DNA from: Iris pallida
Taxonomy: Eukaryota > Streptophyta > Magnoliopsida > Asparagales > Iridaceae
DNA: 64,000 nt
Direction of reading: 5' to 3'
NCBI GenBank assembly: GCA_029216955.1
Contig: JANAVB010002199.1
Coordinates: 14,941,417 to 15,005,416, forward strand
Below the pieces are notes generated by a model. It had not been told where the DNA came from. It worked only from the letters and a program-made list of their open reading frames with translations, and made no database searches. Of the stretch, positions 10,797-21,143 are shown piece after piece (position 1 is the stretch's first letter; the number at the start of each line of letters is the position of its first letter). A program made the position numbers and the translations under genes.

Positions 10797-11260
10797 TGTA
10801 CGAGGAGTTAGAGACTCGTCTTCCATTCTACTCCCGCATCCTAAGCGAAGAAACGGTTGCAAGTTTGTTGTTAAGTATCCCTTGCACCGACAGTGTTACC
10901 GGGACAGACCACTACATGTCAGTCCCGTCTGCCGGCTATTTATTTGCTAATAGGTACATGATACCTGTTGTACTTATCTCGTCGGATATTAACAATACAT
11001 TCTTTCCGATGTACGCTCCTCCGACGGACCACGGAGTGTCTAACCTATGTACTATAGGTCTGATCGGGGATCACTTCGTTGTACTAAAGATGATCGCTCA
11101 TTCTCCGATTCCTCCACCTTCAACAGTTTGGTACAAAAGAGCACCGGTCGAAGCCATCGCTTGGACCACACCTTTCGTTGAGCAGATCAACCATTGTAAG
11201 AGGTTGTTGAAGATCAACCATTGTAATCCTTCGTATTCAGGAGATAATTACTCCTCCTAA
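10797..11260 (+). pseudogene. MULE-associated OTU protease, 3' fragment
   Basis: Continues the OTU region after the second GGAGC. The frame at first reads YEELETRLPFYSRI, consistent with the frame left at 8685; the protein then gives a GYLFANRYMIPVVLIS strand and an IGLIGDHFVVLKM segment, where OTU proteins carry the catalytic His (GDHFV), followed by IPPPSTVWYKRAPVEAIAW, a tail seen in MULE-OTU proteins. A duplicated AACCATTGTAA-type word near 11,206-11,225 lies close to the end. Confidence 0.75.
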
Positions 11261-11807
11261 ATAGATTTTTTACATTTATCATGTATTGAAGTTTTGATAC
11301 CCATTTGTAATCAATGTTCTGATTTTGATTAAAATGAATATCTTGGCTTGATTTCAATTCTGTGGATGATATTTTTGTAGAAAACATGTTCATTGGTAAA
11401 TAATACATGACATATTTCAATAAAATAGAATATACAAGTAAACTTTGTAACTCTATCATGATACTAAACCAAAGATAATTTTAGTTTAATACTGATTAGA
11501 GAAAACAGAATTCAGATATAAAGATATCTTTGGATTATATTTTCCATGATCTTTGGACTCGGAAATCAAAAGACGAGATATCATTTTCAGAGAATAGAAA
11601 ATATGATACATAGAAAATTCAGAGGTAATATGGACATGATTTTCTATACAAGATCTTTATTAAGTCCACTGGGGATCTAATAAGACAAAATATCAAATTC
11701 TCTGGGAAAATGATACATGGTAGAATATCGGTTTCCTCTGGGGATAACGATATCGAGATAACTTTTGTAGAGAAGAATTTTATATTTGCTGGAGGATGAT
11801 GAAAATA
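11261..11807 (-). other. Non-coding 3' region of the Ogre/Tat-like element or MULE end
   Basis: A/T-rich, no credible ORF. It follows the integrase stop on the minus strand, so it is probably the element's 3' untranslated region. I could not find a copy of the 5' LTR here, so the 3' LTR is absent or the element is truncated next to the OTU fragment. A small palindrome (aggagataattactcct) marks about 11,240-11,256. Confidence 0.4.
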
Positions 11808-13395
11808 TTATACATAATATTTCTTTAAGAATTTGCCATTGATAGGCATCATCATGACTTTTCCATCCATAGAGGCAAGTTGGTATGCTCCGTTAGAGAA
11901 GACTTTGTTTACTACGAATGGGCCTTCCCATTTCGCGTCAAATTTGCCTTTGCTCATATGTGTCATGGTCATAGGATGTCTGACAGTAAGGACCAGTTCT
12001 CCCTTCTGATATGCTCTGACTTTGACTTTTCGGTTAAAAGCTTTTGAGATTCGGGCCTGATACAGCTCGATATTTTGTTGAGCATACAATCGTTTTTCAT
12101 CTAGAGCTTCCAATTCTTGAAGTTGAAGACGATCATTATTTTCTGTTGTAAGTTCATTGGAGATTGCAATTCTCAGAGAAGGAATCTGGATCTCGAGGGG
12201 AAGAACAGCTTCACACCCATATACTAAAGAGAAAGGCGTACATCCGGTTGCATTGCAAACTGTGGTGCGGTAGGCCCATAAACATTCACCAAGCTTCTCG
12301 CTTGCGTTTGTTGGAGGAAACGAACTTTTTCAAGAGTTTGATGATCGTTTTATTGAAAGCTTCTGCCAATCCATTAGCTGCTGGATTATATGTTGTAGAA
12401 GCTAAATTATTGATCCGATGATCATCGCAGAATCGAGTAAATTTCTGACTGACGAACTGCGGTCCATTATCATGGATAATATGCCGAGGAACACCAAATC
12501 GATAGATGACATGATGCTTGACGAAGTTGATAACACTAGAAGTTTTGACTTCAGACAACGGGATGGCTTCAGCCCATTTGGAAAAGTAATCGGTTATTGC
12601 TAGAATAAACCGATGTCCTCTTGATGATGGTGGGTTGATAGGACCAATGACGTCCATGCCCCAAGCTTCAAAGGGCCATGATGCCGCTGTTGGGTGTAAG
12701 AACTCTGACGGTTGATGGATAAAGTCTGCATGAATTTGACAGGCTTTACATTTCCGAGCATATTGAATGGCGTCAGCCACCATCGTGGGCCAATAATAAC
12801 CCATACGTCGGATACGATCTTGAAGTTTAGGACCTAGTTGATGAGCTCCGCAAACACCATCATGTGCTTCACGGATTATCTGTTGTGCTTCTTCACCAGC
12901 GATGCATCGAAGGAGAAGACCGTCGTAGGACCGACGATATAGTGTCTTCGTAGTATGATTATAATAGAATATGAGAGATCTACGCCGAATAGACGCTGCT
13001 TCACTCGGATTATCAGGAAGTATGTCATATAATACAAAGTCTAGAAATGGGCGTCTCCAGTCTTCAGTTATGGCTTCTGTTTCATTAGAAAAGACATATT
13101 CCATAGTAGAATCGGAAGAAGATGAGGACACTTTGTCAAACTTTAATCCAGCATCAAGGTTGAGAGAATCTTCATGAGGATTATGAGGAAAAGCCAAAGC
13201 CAGATTATTCTCAACACAGAATAGTTCTCGGTTATAAACCACTATTATTTGTAGACGTCTGATTGGTATGGCTAATACAGCAGCAAGATTAGCCAAAGCA
13301 TCAGCTTCTGCATTATAGGCTCGTCGAACATGTTCAATAAAAAAACCTTCAAAGAAGGAGGCCATAGAGAGTGCTGCTCGATGATAAGGTATCAA
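11808..13395 (-). pseudogene. Integrase of the Ogre/Tat-like element (frameshifted)
   Basis: Reads the end of the second RNase H (AYNAEADALANLA, about 13,330), then an HHCC zinc-binding region (HDGVCGAH...CKACQIH, 12,870-12,740), then the catalytic core with GMDVIGP (first Asp, about 12,650), IHDNGPQF (second Asp, about 12,465) and NGLAEAFNK (Glu, about 12,365). The frame stops at 12,286 (KREAW), but the homologous continuation (ECLWAYRTTV...) sits in another frame from about 12,306 and runs to 11,808, ending with a KWEGPFVV...GAYQL motif (GPY/F module). No chromodomain follows, as expected for Tat elements. Confidence 0.88.
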
Positions 13396-13428
13396 ATCTT
13401 GATGACGAACTTCATACGTTCCTCTGAT

Positions 13429-13833
13429 CTAATTGACAATAAGCTTGGAGTCTCCATAAACTTCCAAATATTGAATATCTAGATGTTTAGCAAGTTGAAG
13501 ACCGATGAGCAATGCATTATATTCGGCTACATTGTTTGAACATGATTGATCCAGAGAATAAGCCCTCTGAATAGTTAGTCCTTCTGGGGATACAAGAACA
13601 ATCCCAACTCTGGCGACAATATCGCCGTTAGGACCTATTCTAGATGCTCCATCAAAGAATAGACGCCAGGTAGGAATTTCTTCAGAAACCAGATTTGAAT
13701 CCAAAACTTCATCTGGGATCTCATCATATAATTTAGAATCTTCTGGAATCGCATGAGCTGCCAGAAAATCAGCAAGAGCCTGTCCTTTAACTGACTTCTG
13801 AGGAATATAATGCATATCGTATTGAGCTAACAA
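13429..13833 (-). pseudogene. Additional archaeal-type RNase H of the Ogre/Tat-like element
   Basis: Encodes ALADFLAAHAIP, WRLFFDGASR (first catalytic Asp), GIVLVSPEGL, NVAEYNALLIGL (Glu) and YGDSKLIVN (Asp), i.e. the D-E-D signature of the second RNase H specific to Tat-branch elements. It is in frame with the upstream polyprotein and separated from it only by the TAG at 13,840 and from the downstream part by the TAG at 13,429. Both look like point nonsense changes rather than natural boundaries. Confidence 0.88.
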
Positions 13834-13839
13834 GATTCC

Positions 13840-16800
13840 CTAATTAGCTAGTCTGGAGTTGAGAATACCGGGTTTTTTCATCATAATCCTGATGGGATTC
13901 ACTCTAGAAATGACGTGAATCGTTTGACCGATAATATAATGTCGCATTTTCTGAACAGCAAACATTAATGCTAAGCATTCTTTCTCGATTGGAGAATAAC
14001 GCGGTTCAGCGCCTGTCATTGTGCGACTGAGATAATAAATAGCTTGTTCATGGCCATCTTTATTTTTCTGGGCGAGTAATGCACCAAGAGAATGATCCAT
14101 GGCTCGAACATATAGAAGGAATGGTATTCCCGAGACGGGAGGTACCAAAACTGGAGGGTTCATGAGATACTGTTTGATATCGTCAAATGCTTTTTGACAT
14201 TCTTCGTTCCAGACTAAAGATACACCTTTCTTCAGAAGTTTGTTGAATGGTCTGCAGCGTCCTGATAAGTTAGAAATGAATCTCCTGATATAAGCGATTC
14301 TTCCTTGAAATCCTCGTAGCTCTTTTAAGGTGCGTGGAGGACGCATCTCTTGAATGGCTTTGATCTTCTCGGGATCCACGTGTATACCTTTAGCGATAAT
14401 GACGAAGCCGAGAAATTTACCACTAGAGACGCCCAGGAAGGACTTAGTAGGGTTCATTTTAAGTTGATGCTGACGCATTAAATCAAAGATAGTCTTCAAA
14501 TCTTGGATATGATCCTCCTTTCGTCGACTTTTGACTGCAATATCATCAACATAGCATTCGACTATTTTCCGGAGATGTTCACAGAATATAGTGCTCATTG
14601 CTCGCTGATATGTTGCTCCTACATTTTTGAGACCAAACGGCATCACTGTATAACAGTATGTACCGATCGGTGTTCTGAAGGAAGTGTGTTTTTCATCATC
14701 TGGAAACATTTTGATTTGATTATATCCCGAATACCCATCCATGAATGACATCCGTTCGAAACCACATGTGTTATCGATCATGACATCTGTAATTGGAAGA
14801 GGAAACTCGTCTTTAGGACAAGCTGCATTGAGATCGCGAAAGTCTATACAGACTCGGATCTTGCCAGTCTTTTTAAGGACAGGAACGATGTTATCCACCC
14901 ATTCAGGATGTTGTTCCTCTCGAATAAATCCGGAAGCCATAAGCTTGTTGACTTCAGCTTCAATTGCATCCATAATGTCTGGACGAAATCGTCGCTGTTG
15001 TTGTTTGACTGGTTTAGCATTTGGCATGATATTAAATTTGTGCATTGCAATCTTTGGATCTAGTCCCGGCATATCCTCATAACTCCAAGCGAAGACATCG
15101 ATATAATCATGAATAAGCTTGATCATGTCTTGCTTATCTGTTTCTGAAAGACTTTCACTGATGAATATTGGTTTAGGGGACCCTTTTTCACCAACATCAA
15201 TTTGGATCAGTTTATCTTCAGTAGGAGGTTCCCTCTGCTCGAACCTGAATTCCCATTGATTATCTAATCTTTGAGCCCATTGTTCTGATTCGGGAGATAT
15301 TTCAAAATTATCCTCATCTTCATCATTTTCTTGCGGGCCATCAACAGAGACCATATTGATGGATGGAATAGAGCGATGGAGATCGCCAATACTCGTGTCA
15401 GAATCCCAAGAGAGGGAATCGGAAGACTCAGATCGTTCGTCTTCATCGGACTTTGAATTTTCATGGACTATGTTGATAAAGGAAGTAGGAGCAATGTAAC
15501 CTAAACCACATTTTGTCCTTCCGTATTTTAATGGAGGAATTCGAACGGGCATTCTTCTTCCTTTTCCATTATTAAGGCTGGTTCTGAAGTCATAACCCAT
15601 ATTCTTGATGATATTTTTGGATTGCTGACTGTAACGACGCAGTTGTAACCTTCCAGTATCGTCGTTTGTGTCATCTTCTTCCAGATTAGGAGGATTCTGG
15701 GGTCCTTTATAGAAGAATATTGGATTTTCTCCCTTTTTTCTAATAGGGACCACAAAGTATGATTTTTGTATGGACTCCAATGATACGTCTGTATAAAGAG
15801 TTTGAATAACTCCTATAGTTAGTGGCTTTAAGCTATCTAGCAATTGTAAATAACTTTGTACATGATTACAGACATCAATATACTGCAAAGGAGATGCTTC
15901 ATTAATATTAGATACTGTATTTACAACAGAAGGCTGAGTCTTATCAGACTTAGTCAAATTAATGACAAAAGGGGGAGAGGAAAAGCGATCAGAAGTTTTG
16001 TTTCGATTAAGATCGATAACAAAAGGCTCAGAAGAGGTGAGCTCCCTTGAAGAAGATCGTGGATAAGTAGTACGTCCACTGACTGGAATGACTAGAGTAT
16101 CTGGTCTAGTCTGAGAAGGTGAAGGGGGAGTGGTACGTCCACTGACAGGAATTATCAGCGAACTTTGTGGAGCTTGGGAAGACGACACAATAGTACGTCC
16201 ACTGACAGGAATTATCAGTGAGCCTTGTGGAGCCTGGACAGGTGATGAAGTAGTACATCCACTGACAGGAATTATCAGTGACCCTTCTTCGGATGATTTA
16301 ACAGACTGCGGAGGAGTGATACGCCCTTTTACAGGAATAACAAAAGTGTCGACTTTTGATATCTCATCGTCATTATCCATAGCTTGCAAGACTTTTGAGT
16401 ATTCATCTTTGTACATGCGAGCGTCATTGAAGTAAGCTTCGACTCCTTTGAATGGATAGAGATCTGCAACCTCCTTCTGAACTTCTCCATTATCATCAAT
16501 ATATTTGAAGCACTGATGAAGAGTCGAAGGAACGACATTATGTTCATGCAAGAATGGTCTCCCCAATAGAGCATTGTATGAGCAACCATGATTGTCGATG
16601 ATGTAAAAAGTAACTTTGGTGCGAAGATCGCCTATTTGAAATTTGAGGCGAATCTTGCCCAAAGGCTCACTTTTTCTCTGATTGAATCCCAAGATGGTAG
16701 TGATAGTGCTGGAAAGACTATGCACAGGTATCTTCAGTGCGTCTAGCATAGCCTTTGGCATAATACTGAGAGCAGATCCTGGATCAATCAGTAGACGATC

Positions 16801-19707
16801 AACCTTCATAGAATCGATATATCCTGTATGATATAAAGGACGGTCATGTCGATTATCCTCTAGCAGTATATCGTCCTGCGTAAAGGTAATGTTTGGAATA
16901 AATTCCAATACATTATGGCAATGAGAAACAGGTTCTGTTTCCAACTTCTTGAGGAGAGTTAGGCAGGTTTCTGCTTGCAGCAGTGCTTCACTCAGAGTTT
17001 CTCGAGTCTCTTTAGAGAGGCGTAAGAGCTCGAAGATTGATAATTTAGCTGGTGTATTGGCTAGTTGAGCCAATATATCAAAATTATAAGGCTTTTCAAG
17101 TCCTGTAGGAGATGACTTCTTCAATGGTTTGTCGAAGCGGACTTGTTGTTTGCCTTTGTCAGCTGTTGTTGGTTTGGAAGGAACTGTCTCAACAGGAACA
17201 TTTGAAGGCTCTTCAGTAGAGACTGGTGTTGGAGCTGTAACCGGAAGAACATCAGAAGTTTCTTCAGGAACGTCAACATAATCTTTTAGATATATTTTTC
17301 CTGATCGAGTTCCAGCATGAACTTCGACTTCAGATTCCGGTTCAGGGTCTATGAAAACCATGTTGCAATTCTTTATCTTGCTCTTGGTTCTTTTATGCTT
17401 GATGAGAGCTTCATTCCAGAAACCAAGGCCAACACGAGATTGATTATGCCTCATAGTGATGGCTAAAGGTGCTCGGAGTCCTTTGCCTGAGTTCAAACCA
17501 AGAGCAGTGGCTAGATCATAACCCATCTTCGCCATTAATTCACGAGATTGTGAACTGTATAGATGAAATGCATGCTTGTACCTATCTTCAGATTGAGGTA
17601 CAGATTTTATCTCCGTAGGGAGTGAATTTCCTGCCAAGATGAAAGTAGAGGTTAGATAAAAATCGGGTGTAAAACTAGAAGTCACATTGCATGACTTAGT
17701 CTTCTCGAGCTTCTTTTTAGATGAGGGAGTCTTCCGAGGAGAAGAGGAAGACGTCTCAAACTCTGTCATTAAATCTGGATGAATCCACATGATCTCTTCC
17801 TTCTTAATTGTGACAGGAACAAGTCCTTCATTTTGTGCTGGTGGGATGTTCACAACTTCGAGAGTTGCTTTGGGGATAGAAACAATCCCACTTTCCACCA
17901 TTAAAGGAGGAAAGTCACCGAACTGCATTGAAATTATATTTGCTGTGACTGTCTTGTCTTTGGGTGTCAGTGTCACAGCTCCTGATTTAATCATCTCTTG
18001 GATCTTTCCTTTTAATACATAGCAAAACCGGATTGTATGACCCAGCATTCGATGATATGGACAGTATTTTGGATGATCTGTCTTATTGGCTTCATCAGGC
18101 TTTTTGATTTCTGGCAATTGAATCTTGTTACCTTTGAGCAAGCATTCAAAGATACCCTGAACATCGTCATCGTCGAAAGAATATTCTTCCTTCGGCCGAG
18201 GAGGTCTCTGTTGTTGATTTGTTGGAGCTGGGGTAGCTTGAGTAGTCTTTACCTCTTGACTACTGCTTTGGAGATTGACTTCAAGAGCTTCTTTCCCTTT
18301 GCGATTATTGGGTCGAGTACTATTGCTAGCACTCTGATTTGATTCCTTGGGAGCCATTTGTACCCCGAGACCCTTGAAGGTCTCAGCACTGACTTCAGCA
18401 GCCTTGGCACTGACAATGAAAGAAGGCCAATCTTGGAACTGAGTGGACCCTGTCCACATGCTGATAATTGGTAAGAGATTCGACTTGCAAGTGTCGATAG
18501 TAACAGCATCGGGAGTTCCGAGAGGCATTTTGAGGGCTTCTCTTCTGAATCTTTCAATGAAGTCCTCGGTGGTTTCATTATTTTTTTGTTTAATTCTTAT
18601 GAGGGCTGACATGGTCATGTCATTGAGTCCTTCATAGAACCGTTCAAGAAACATTTGCTTGAAACCGGCAAATGAGGTAATGCACCCATCAGGAAGACTT
18701 CTATACCATTCATAAGTCGTTCCTTTGAGACACCCAACAAACCCCCGAGTAAGGAGGGTGTCACTTGGTTGCAGTTGATCAGTCATTACCTCAAAGTGAT
18801 TAATGAACTGACTTGGGGAGGTTGTCCCATCAAAGAAAGAGATAGTCGGAGGCTTGTATTTAGGAGGATATGATACTTGCTTCCATTCTATCGGGTAAGG
18901 TTGCTTGATACCTAACCTTTGTAAACCATCCTTCTGTTTGAATGCCTCAAATTGAGTTCGAAGATTTCTTAACTCTTCAGTAACAATTCTGGAGGATTGT
19001 GGAGTTGTAACTTGTTGAGTGTAATTGGGAGGAGGGACTGCAGCATATGTACCACCCCCAGCTCCAGACTGACTTGGAGTAGGTTGTACAGGAACATTAG
19101 ATTGTACCCCCGGAATAGTAGAGGGTTCCGGGTTTGGAACAACATGAGTATTTAATACAACTGGAGGGGCTGTATGTTGGACTTGCTGAGTTTGATGCTG
19201 AGCTTGCATAAGAGTGTGCATAGCATTCAATGTATCTGCCATAGCTCGCAACTGTTGTTCTAAGGAAGAAATCCTTTGTTCATGAGCTTCGGTGCTAGTT
19301 GAAGGTTCATTATTGCCCTCTGCCATGTAAGTGGTAATCGTTCGAGGAATAGATGATAAAACAGTCTGTTCTGAATCATCACTGTGTGAGTCAGTATCTT
19401 TCCCGGGGCTATTTACGGGAATCAATACTGAAAAGTTGGATTCTCTAAGGAAGTCCTCTGTGATCTCCGGATTACCACTTGGATGAGAAGAAGAAGAGAC
19501 TCTGGCCAAGGCTCCGGTCCTGGATCGGGTGTCGAGATAAACTCCATCTTCAGAATCTGATATAGCATCAGATCGTATGCTACCCCCAATATTTCTGGAG
19601 GTCATGTTGACAGAAGCATAAAGAGGTTCATCTTCATCCAATATTGGTTCATATTGAATCCGTTCGAAAACAGATCGTCTTTTTGGTGAACAACAACATT
19701 GAATCAC
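13840..19707 (-). CDS. Gag-protease-reverse transcriptase polyprotein of Ogre/Tat-like element
   Basis: 1,955 codons without a break. Approximate order: acidic N-terminus (1-150); Gln-rich coiled-coil-like stretch (150-190); gag core (INHFEVMTDQL...WYRSLPDG, 300-355); zinc-knuckle-like CPYHRMLGHTIRFC (about 545); first G-patch-like region (MGYDLATALGLNSGKGL...VGLGFW, 720-770); aspartic protease with LLIDPGSALSIMP (about 972; D-P-G-S in place of D-S-G); a tandem IIPVSGRT repeat region (1,120-1,225); second G-patch-like region (MGYDFRTSLNNGKGRR...CGLGY, 1,360-1,400); RT with FRDLNAACPKDEFPLP (about 1,625), FGLKNVGATYQRAM and YVDDIAVKS (catalytic, about 1,717); then pol RNase H (YYLSRTMTGAE...PIEKECLALMFA) to the premature stop. 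It makes capsid and copies RNA to DNA. Confidence 0.93.
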   Translation of the reverse strand: MIQCCCSPKRRSVFERIQYEPILDEDEPLYASVNMTSRNIGGSIRSDAISDSEDGVYLDTRSRTGALARVSSSSHPSGNPEITEDFLRESNFSVLIPVNSPGKDTDSHSDDSEQTVLSSIPRTITTYMAEGNNEPSTSTEAHEQRISSLEQQLRAMADTLNAMHTLMQAQHQTQQVQHTAPPVVLNTHVVPNPEPSTIPGVQSNVPVQPTPSQSGAGGGTYAAVPPPNYTQQVTTPQSSRIVTEELRNLRTQFEAFKQKDGLQRLGIKQPYPIEWKQVSYPPKYKPPTISFFDGTTSPSQFINHFEVMTDQLQPSDTLLTRGFVGCLKGTTYEWYRSLPDGCITSFAGFKQMFLERFYEGLNDMTMSALIRIKQKNNETTEDFIERFRREALKMPLGTPDAVTIDTCKSNLLPIISMWTGSTQFQDWPSFIVSAKAAEVSAETFKGLGVQMAPKESNQSASNSTRPNNRKGKEALEVNLQSSSQEVKTTQATPAPTNQQQRPPRPKEEYSFDDDDVQGIFECLLKGNKIQLPEIKKPDEANKTDHPKYCPYHRMLGHTIRFCYVLKGKIQEMIKSGAVTLTPKDKTVTANIISMQFGDFPPLMVESGIVSIPKATLEVVNIPPAQNEGLVPVTIKKEEIMWIHPDLMTEFETSSSSPRKTPSSKKKLEKTKSCNVTSSFTPDFYLTSTFILAGNSLPTEIKSVPQSEDRYKHAFHLYSSQSRELMAKMGYDLATALGLNSGKGLRAPLAITMRHNQSRVGLGFWNEALIKHKRTKSKIKNCNMVFIDPEPESEVEVHAGTRSGKIYLKDYVDVPEETSDVLPVTAPTPVSTEEPSNVPVETVPSKPTTADKGKQQVRFDKPLKKSSPTGLEKPYNFDILAQLANTPAKLSIFELLRLSKETRETLSEALLQAETCLTLLKKLETEPVSHCHNVLEFIPNITFTQDDILLEDNRHDRPLYHTGYIDSMKVDRLLIDPGSALSIMPKAMLDALKIPVHSLSSTITTILGFNQRKSEPLGKIRLKFQIGDLRTKVTFYIIDNHGCSYNALLGRPFLHEHNVVPSTLHQCFKYIDDNGEVQKEVADLYPFKGVEAYFNDARMYKDEYSKVLQAMDNDDEISKVDTFVIPVKGRITPPQSVKSSEEGSLIIPVSGCTTSSPVQAPQGSLIIPVSGRTIVSSSQAPQSSLIIPVSGRTTPPSPSQTRPDTLVIPVSGRTTYPRSSSRELTSSEPFVIDLNRNKTSDRFSSPPFVINLTKSDKTQPSVVNTVSNINEASPLQYIDVCNHVQSYLQLLDSLKPLTIGVIQTLYTDVSLESIQKSYFVVPIRKKGENPIFFYKGPQNPPNLEEDDTNDDTGRLQLRRYSQQSKNIIKNMGYDFRTSLNNGKGRRMPVRIPPLKYGRTKCGLGYIAPTSFINIVHENSKSDEDERSESSDSLSWDSDTSIGDLHRSIPSINMVSVDGPQENDEDEDNFEISPESEQWAQRLDNQWEFRFEQREPPTEDKLIQIDVGEKGSPKPIFISESLSETDKQDMIKLIHDYIDVFAWSYEDMPGLDPKIAMHKFNIMPNAKPVKQQQRRFRPDIMDAIEAEVNKLMASGFIREEQHPEWVDNIVPVLKKTGKIRVCIDFRDLNAACPKDEFPLPITDVMIDNTCGFERMSFMDGYSGYNQIKMFPDDEKHTSFRTPIGTYCYTVMPFGLKNVGATYQRAMSTIFCEHLRKIVECYVDDIAVKSRRKEDHIQDLKTIFDLMRQHQLKMNPTKSFLGVSSGKFLGFVIIAKGIHVDPEKIKAIQEMRPPRTLKELRGFQGRIAYIRRFISNLSGRCRPFNKLLKKGVSLVWNEECQKAFDDIKQYLMNPPVLVPPVSGIPFLLYVRAMDHSLGALLAQKNKDGHEQAIYYLSRTMTGAEPRYSPIEKECLALMFAVQKMRHYIIGQTIHVISRVNPIRIMMKKPGILNSRLAN
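16055..16345 (-). repeat. Tandem protein-coding repeat (IIPVSGRT units) in the Ogre-like polyprotein
   Basis: At least five units, each with the core (S/T)L(I/V)IPVSGRT followed by a Ser/Pro/Gln-rich linker of about 9-15 residues. In DNA the core reads as a repeated cgtccactgac / aggaattatcag block. Two weaker relatives (EPFVIDL, PPFVINL) follow on the C-terminal side at 15,950-16,040. Confidence 0.9.
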
Positions 19708-19794
19708 AACTCGAGGTTGGAAGTTGCAACCATGCTTTTCATGGCAAATATGAGCAATATCATAACCTGATGGAGTGTCAATTCTCTGTTTATT

Positions 19795-20940
19795 TTACAA
19801 ATACTCCCGGAGATCTGTAGGAACAGATTGGGAAGTACTTGAAGATAGTTTCTGTGTAGAAACTTGTCTTTTGTTCTTCTGTCTTCTCGGTTCTTGAGTG
19901 TATAAAGACTGATTAATTTGAGCCACATAGTTTTTGGCATATTCTGCATCTGGGTCTAATATACTTGTCTCAGTGGAACCGAGACGATTCTGATTAAGCT
20001 TGTTACGAAGATCCGTAGGAGATCTGACTTTGGTATCAGTCTCGGATACTTGTAATTTGTCTTTCTCAGATCGAGAAATTTTGAAAGAAGGAAGATGGGT
20101 ATTATTCTGACATGGAGTCGGTAATAATCCATCTTTAGAGGAATTAGCCAAAAGGCGTTTTCCTTTGTTTGATCTAGTAAGAGTACTAGTCAAATTAACT
20201 CCAGAGGTAAAGACCTTAGGAGTAGAGGAGTTGACTAAAGAGTCTTTCTCCTTGGTTGGCACAAGATGTGCAAGTTGAGGGGGAATCATTTGTATGTTCT
20301 GTGGAAGAGAACCCCCAGCTTGATTTTGAGAAACAGTCAAAGGACTGTATCTGTTAGCATACGCCGACTTCAGTTTGGACTTCTGGTCATACGCTGCCTT
20401 TTTATTAGCATACGCTGGCTTTGGCTTAGCATACGCTGCCTTTGCCGTACGCTGCCCTTTGACTGCCATACGTACAGAGTCATCAATGGCTAAAGAGCCG
20501 ACTGCTGTCGTAAGAGTAGAGGGGGAAGAGACTTTGACATGTCCAGAGATGGTTTTCCTTGGACACGCTGACTTGGTTAAAGAACCAACTTTGTCAGCGT
20601 GACTAGGAGAAGCCACTGTTGCCGTGTTCAGAGAAGCCGAAGTGTGCTTCGTGGAAGTTGAAGACGTGTTCTTGTCAGCGTGAGAAGTGACAGAAGCGTC
20701 TCGGGCTGTTGAAGAAGACTTAGGGACATAGACAGAGCGTCCCTTCTTCTTGGCAGCAGGAAGAGCGGAGGAAGCAGTTCGGCCCTCCTTCGCCTTGAGC
20801 ATTTTTTCGTAAGCAGATTGGTCGAATTGTACGACCATCGTCTTCTTCGTCGAGCCGATCGACGAAATATCGTATTGAGTTGTTGCTATCTCGTTGGAGG
20901 AGACAGCTTTCCCCAGCAGAGTCGCCAATTTGTTTTCCAT
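19795..20940 (-). CDS. ORF1 of the Ogre/Tat-like element
   Basis: 381 codons beginning MENKLATLLGKAVSSNEIA, placed upstream of gag as the extra ORF1 of Ogre elements is. The protein is Ser/Thr/Lys-rich with no recognised domain. Residues about 165-200 are an AYA-type repeat (KAAYAKPKPAYANKKAAYDQ, then KSAYANRYS) encoded by repeats of the DNA word CATACGCT (minus-strand AGCGTATG), the same word that builds minisatellites in the neighbouring leader. Function unknown in the family. It ends with a stop 88 bases before the gag ATG, in a different frame. Confidence 0.75.
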   Translation of the reverse strand: MENKLATLLGKAVSSNEIATTQYDISSIGSTKKTMVVQFDQSAYEKMLKAKEGRTASSALPAAKKKGRSVYVPKSSSTARDASVTSHADKNTSSTSTKHTSASLNTATVASPSHADKVGSLTKSACPRKTISGHVKVSSPSTLTTAVGSLAIDDSVRMAVKGQRTAKAAYAKPKPAYANKKAAYDQKSKLKSAYANRYSPLTVSQNQAGGSLPQNIQMIPPQLAHLVPTKEKDSLVNSSTPKVFTSGVNLTSTLTRSNKGKRLLANSSKDGLLPTPCQNNTHLPSFKISRSEKDKLQVSETDTKVRSPTDLRNKLNQNRLGSTETSILDPDAEYAKNYVAQINQSLYTQEPRRQKNKRQVSTQKLSSSTSQSVPTDLREYL

Positions 20941-21130
20941 AAATAAATTTACTTTATTTATTTTGTATCTGAGAAAATTACAACTGTAGGAATCTAATCT
21001 AGAAGACGATTACTTTATCCCTTGGACGATACGATGAAGAAAACTCGAACTTCGAAGAACTTGGATAGCAACTGGGCAATCTCTCTGTTCTCTCTGAAAT
21101 TGACTGTCTTGTGATGAAGATGAAGAAACT

Positions 21131-21143
21131 CTCTTTTATAGAG
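21131..21143 (-). promoter_or_regulatory. TATA box of Ogre-like element
   Basis: CTCTATAAAAGAG on the minus strand, about 195 bases before the ORF1 ATG. Confidence 0.55.

Larger units (their letters stand above)
11808..20940 (-). mobile_element. Ogre/Tat-lineage Ty3/gypsy retrotransposon, coding region (inactivated)
   Basis: Minus-strand order: ORF1 (20,940-19,795), gag-PR-RT with RNase H (19,707-13,840), a second archaeal-type RNase H (13,833 to about 13,240) and integrase (to 11,808). The extra upstream ORF and the second RNase H between pol RNase H and integrase are hallmarks of the Tat/Ogre branch. Damage: in-frame TAG at 13,840-13,842 (where LANxG normally has Trp), in-frame TAG at 13,429 (within the VN-x-IRGTYEV segment of the second RNase H) and a frameshift at about 12,300 in integrase. 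The element lies within the gag of a Tekay-like element. Confidence 0.9.

Noticed and set aside
11261..11807. 3' LTR of the Ogre-like element
   Set aside because: I compared it by eye with 20,941-22,288 and saw no shared ends or minisatellite; no LTR can be supported.
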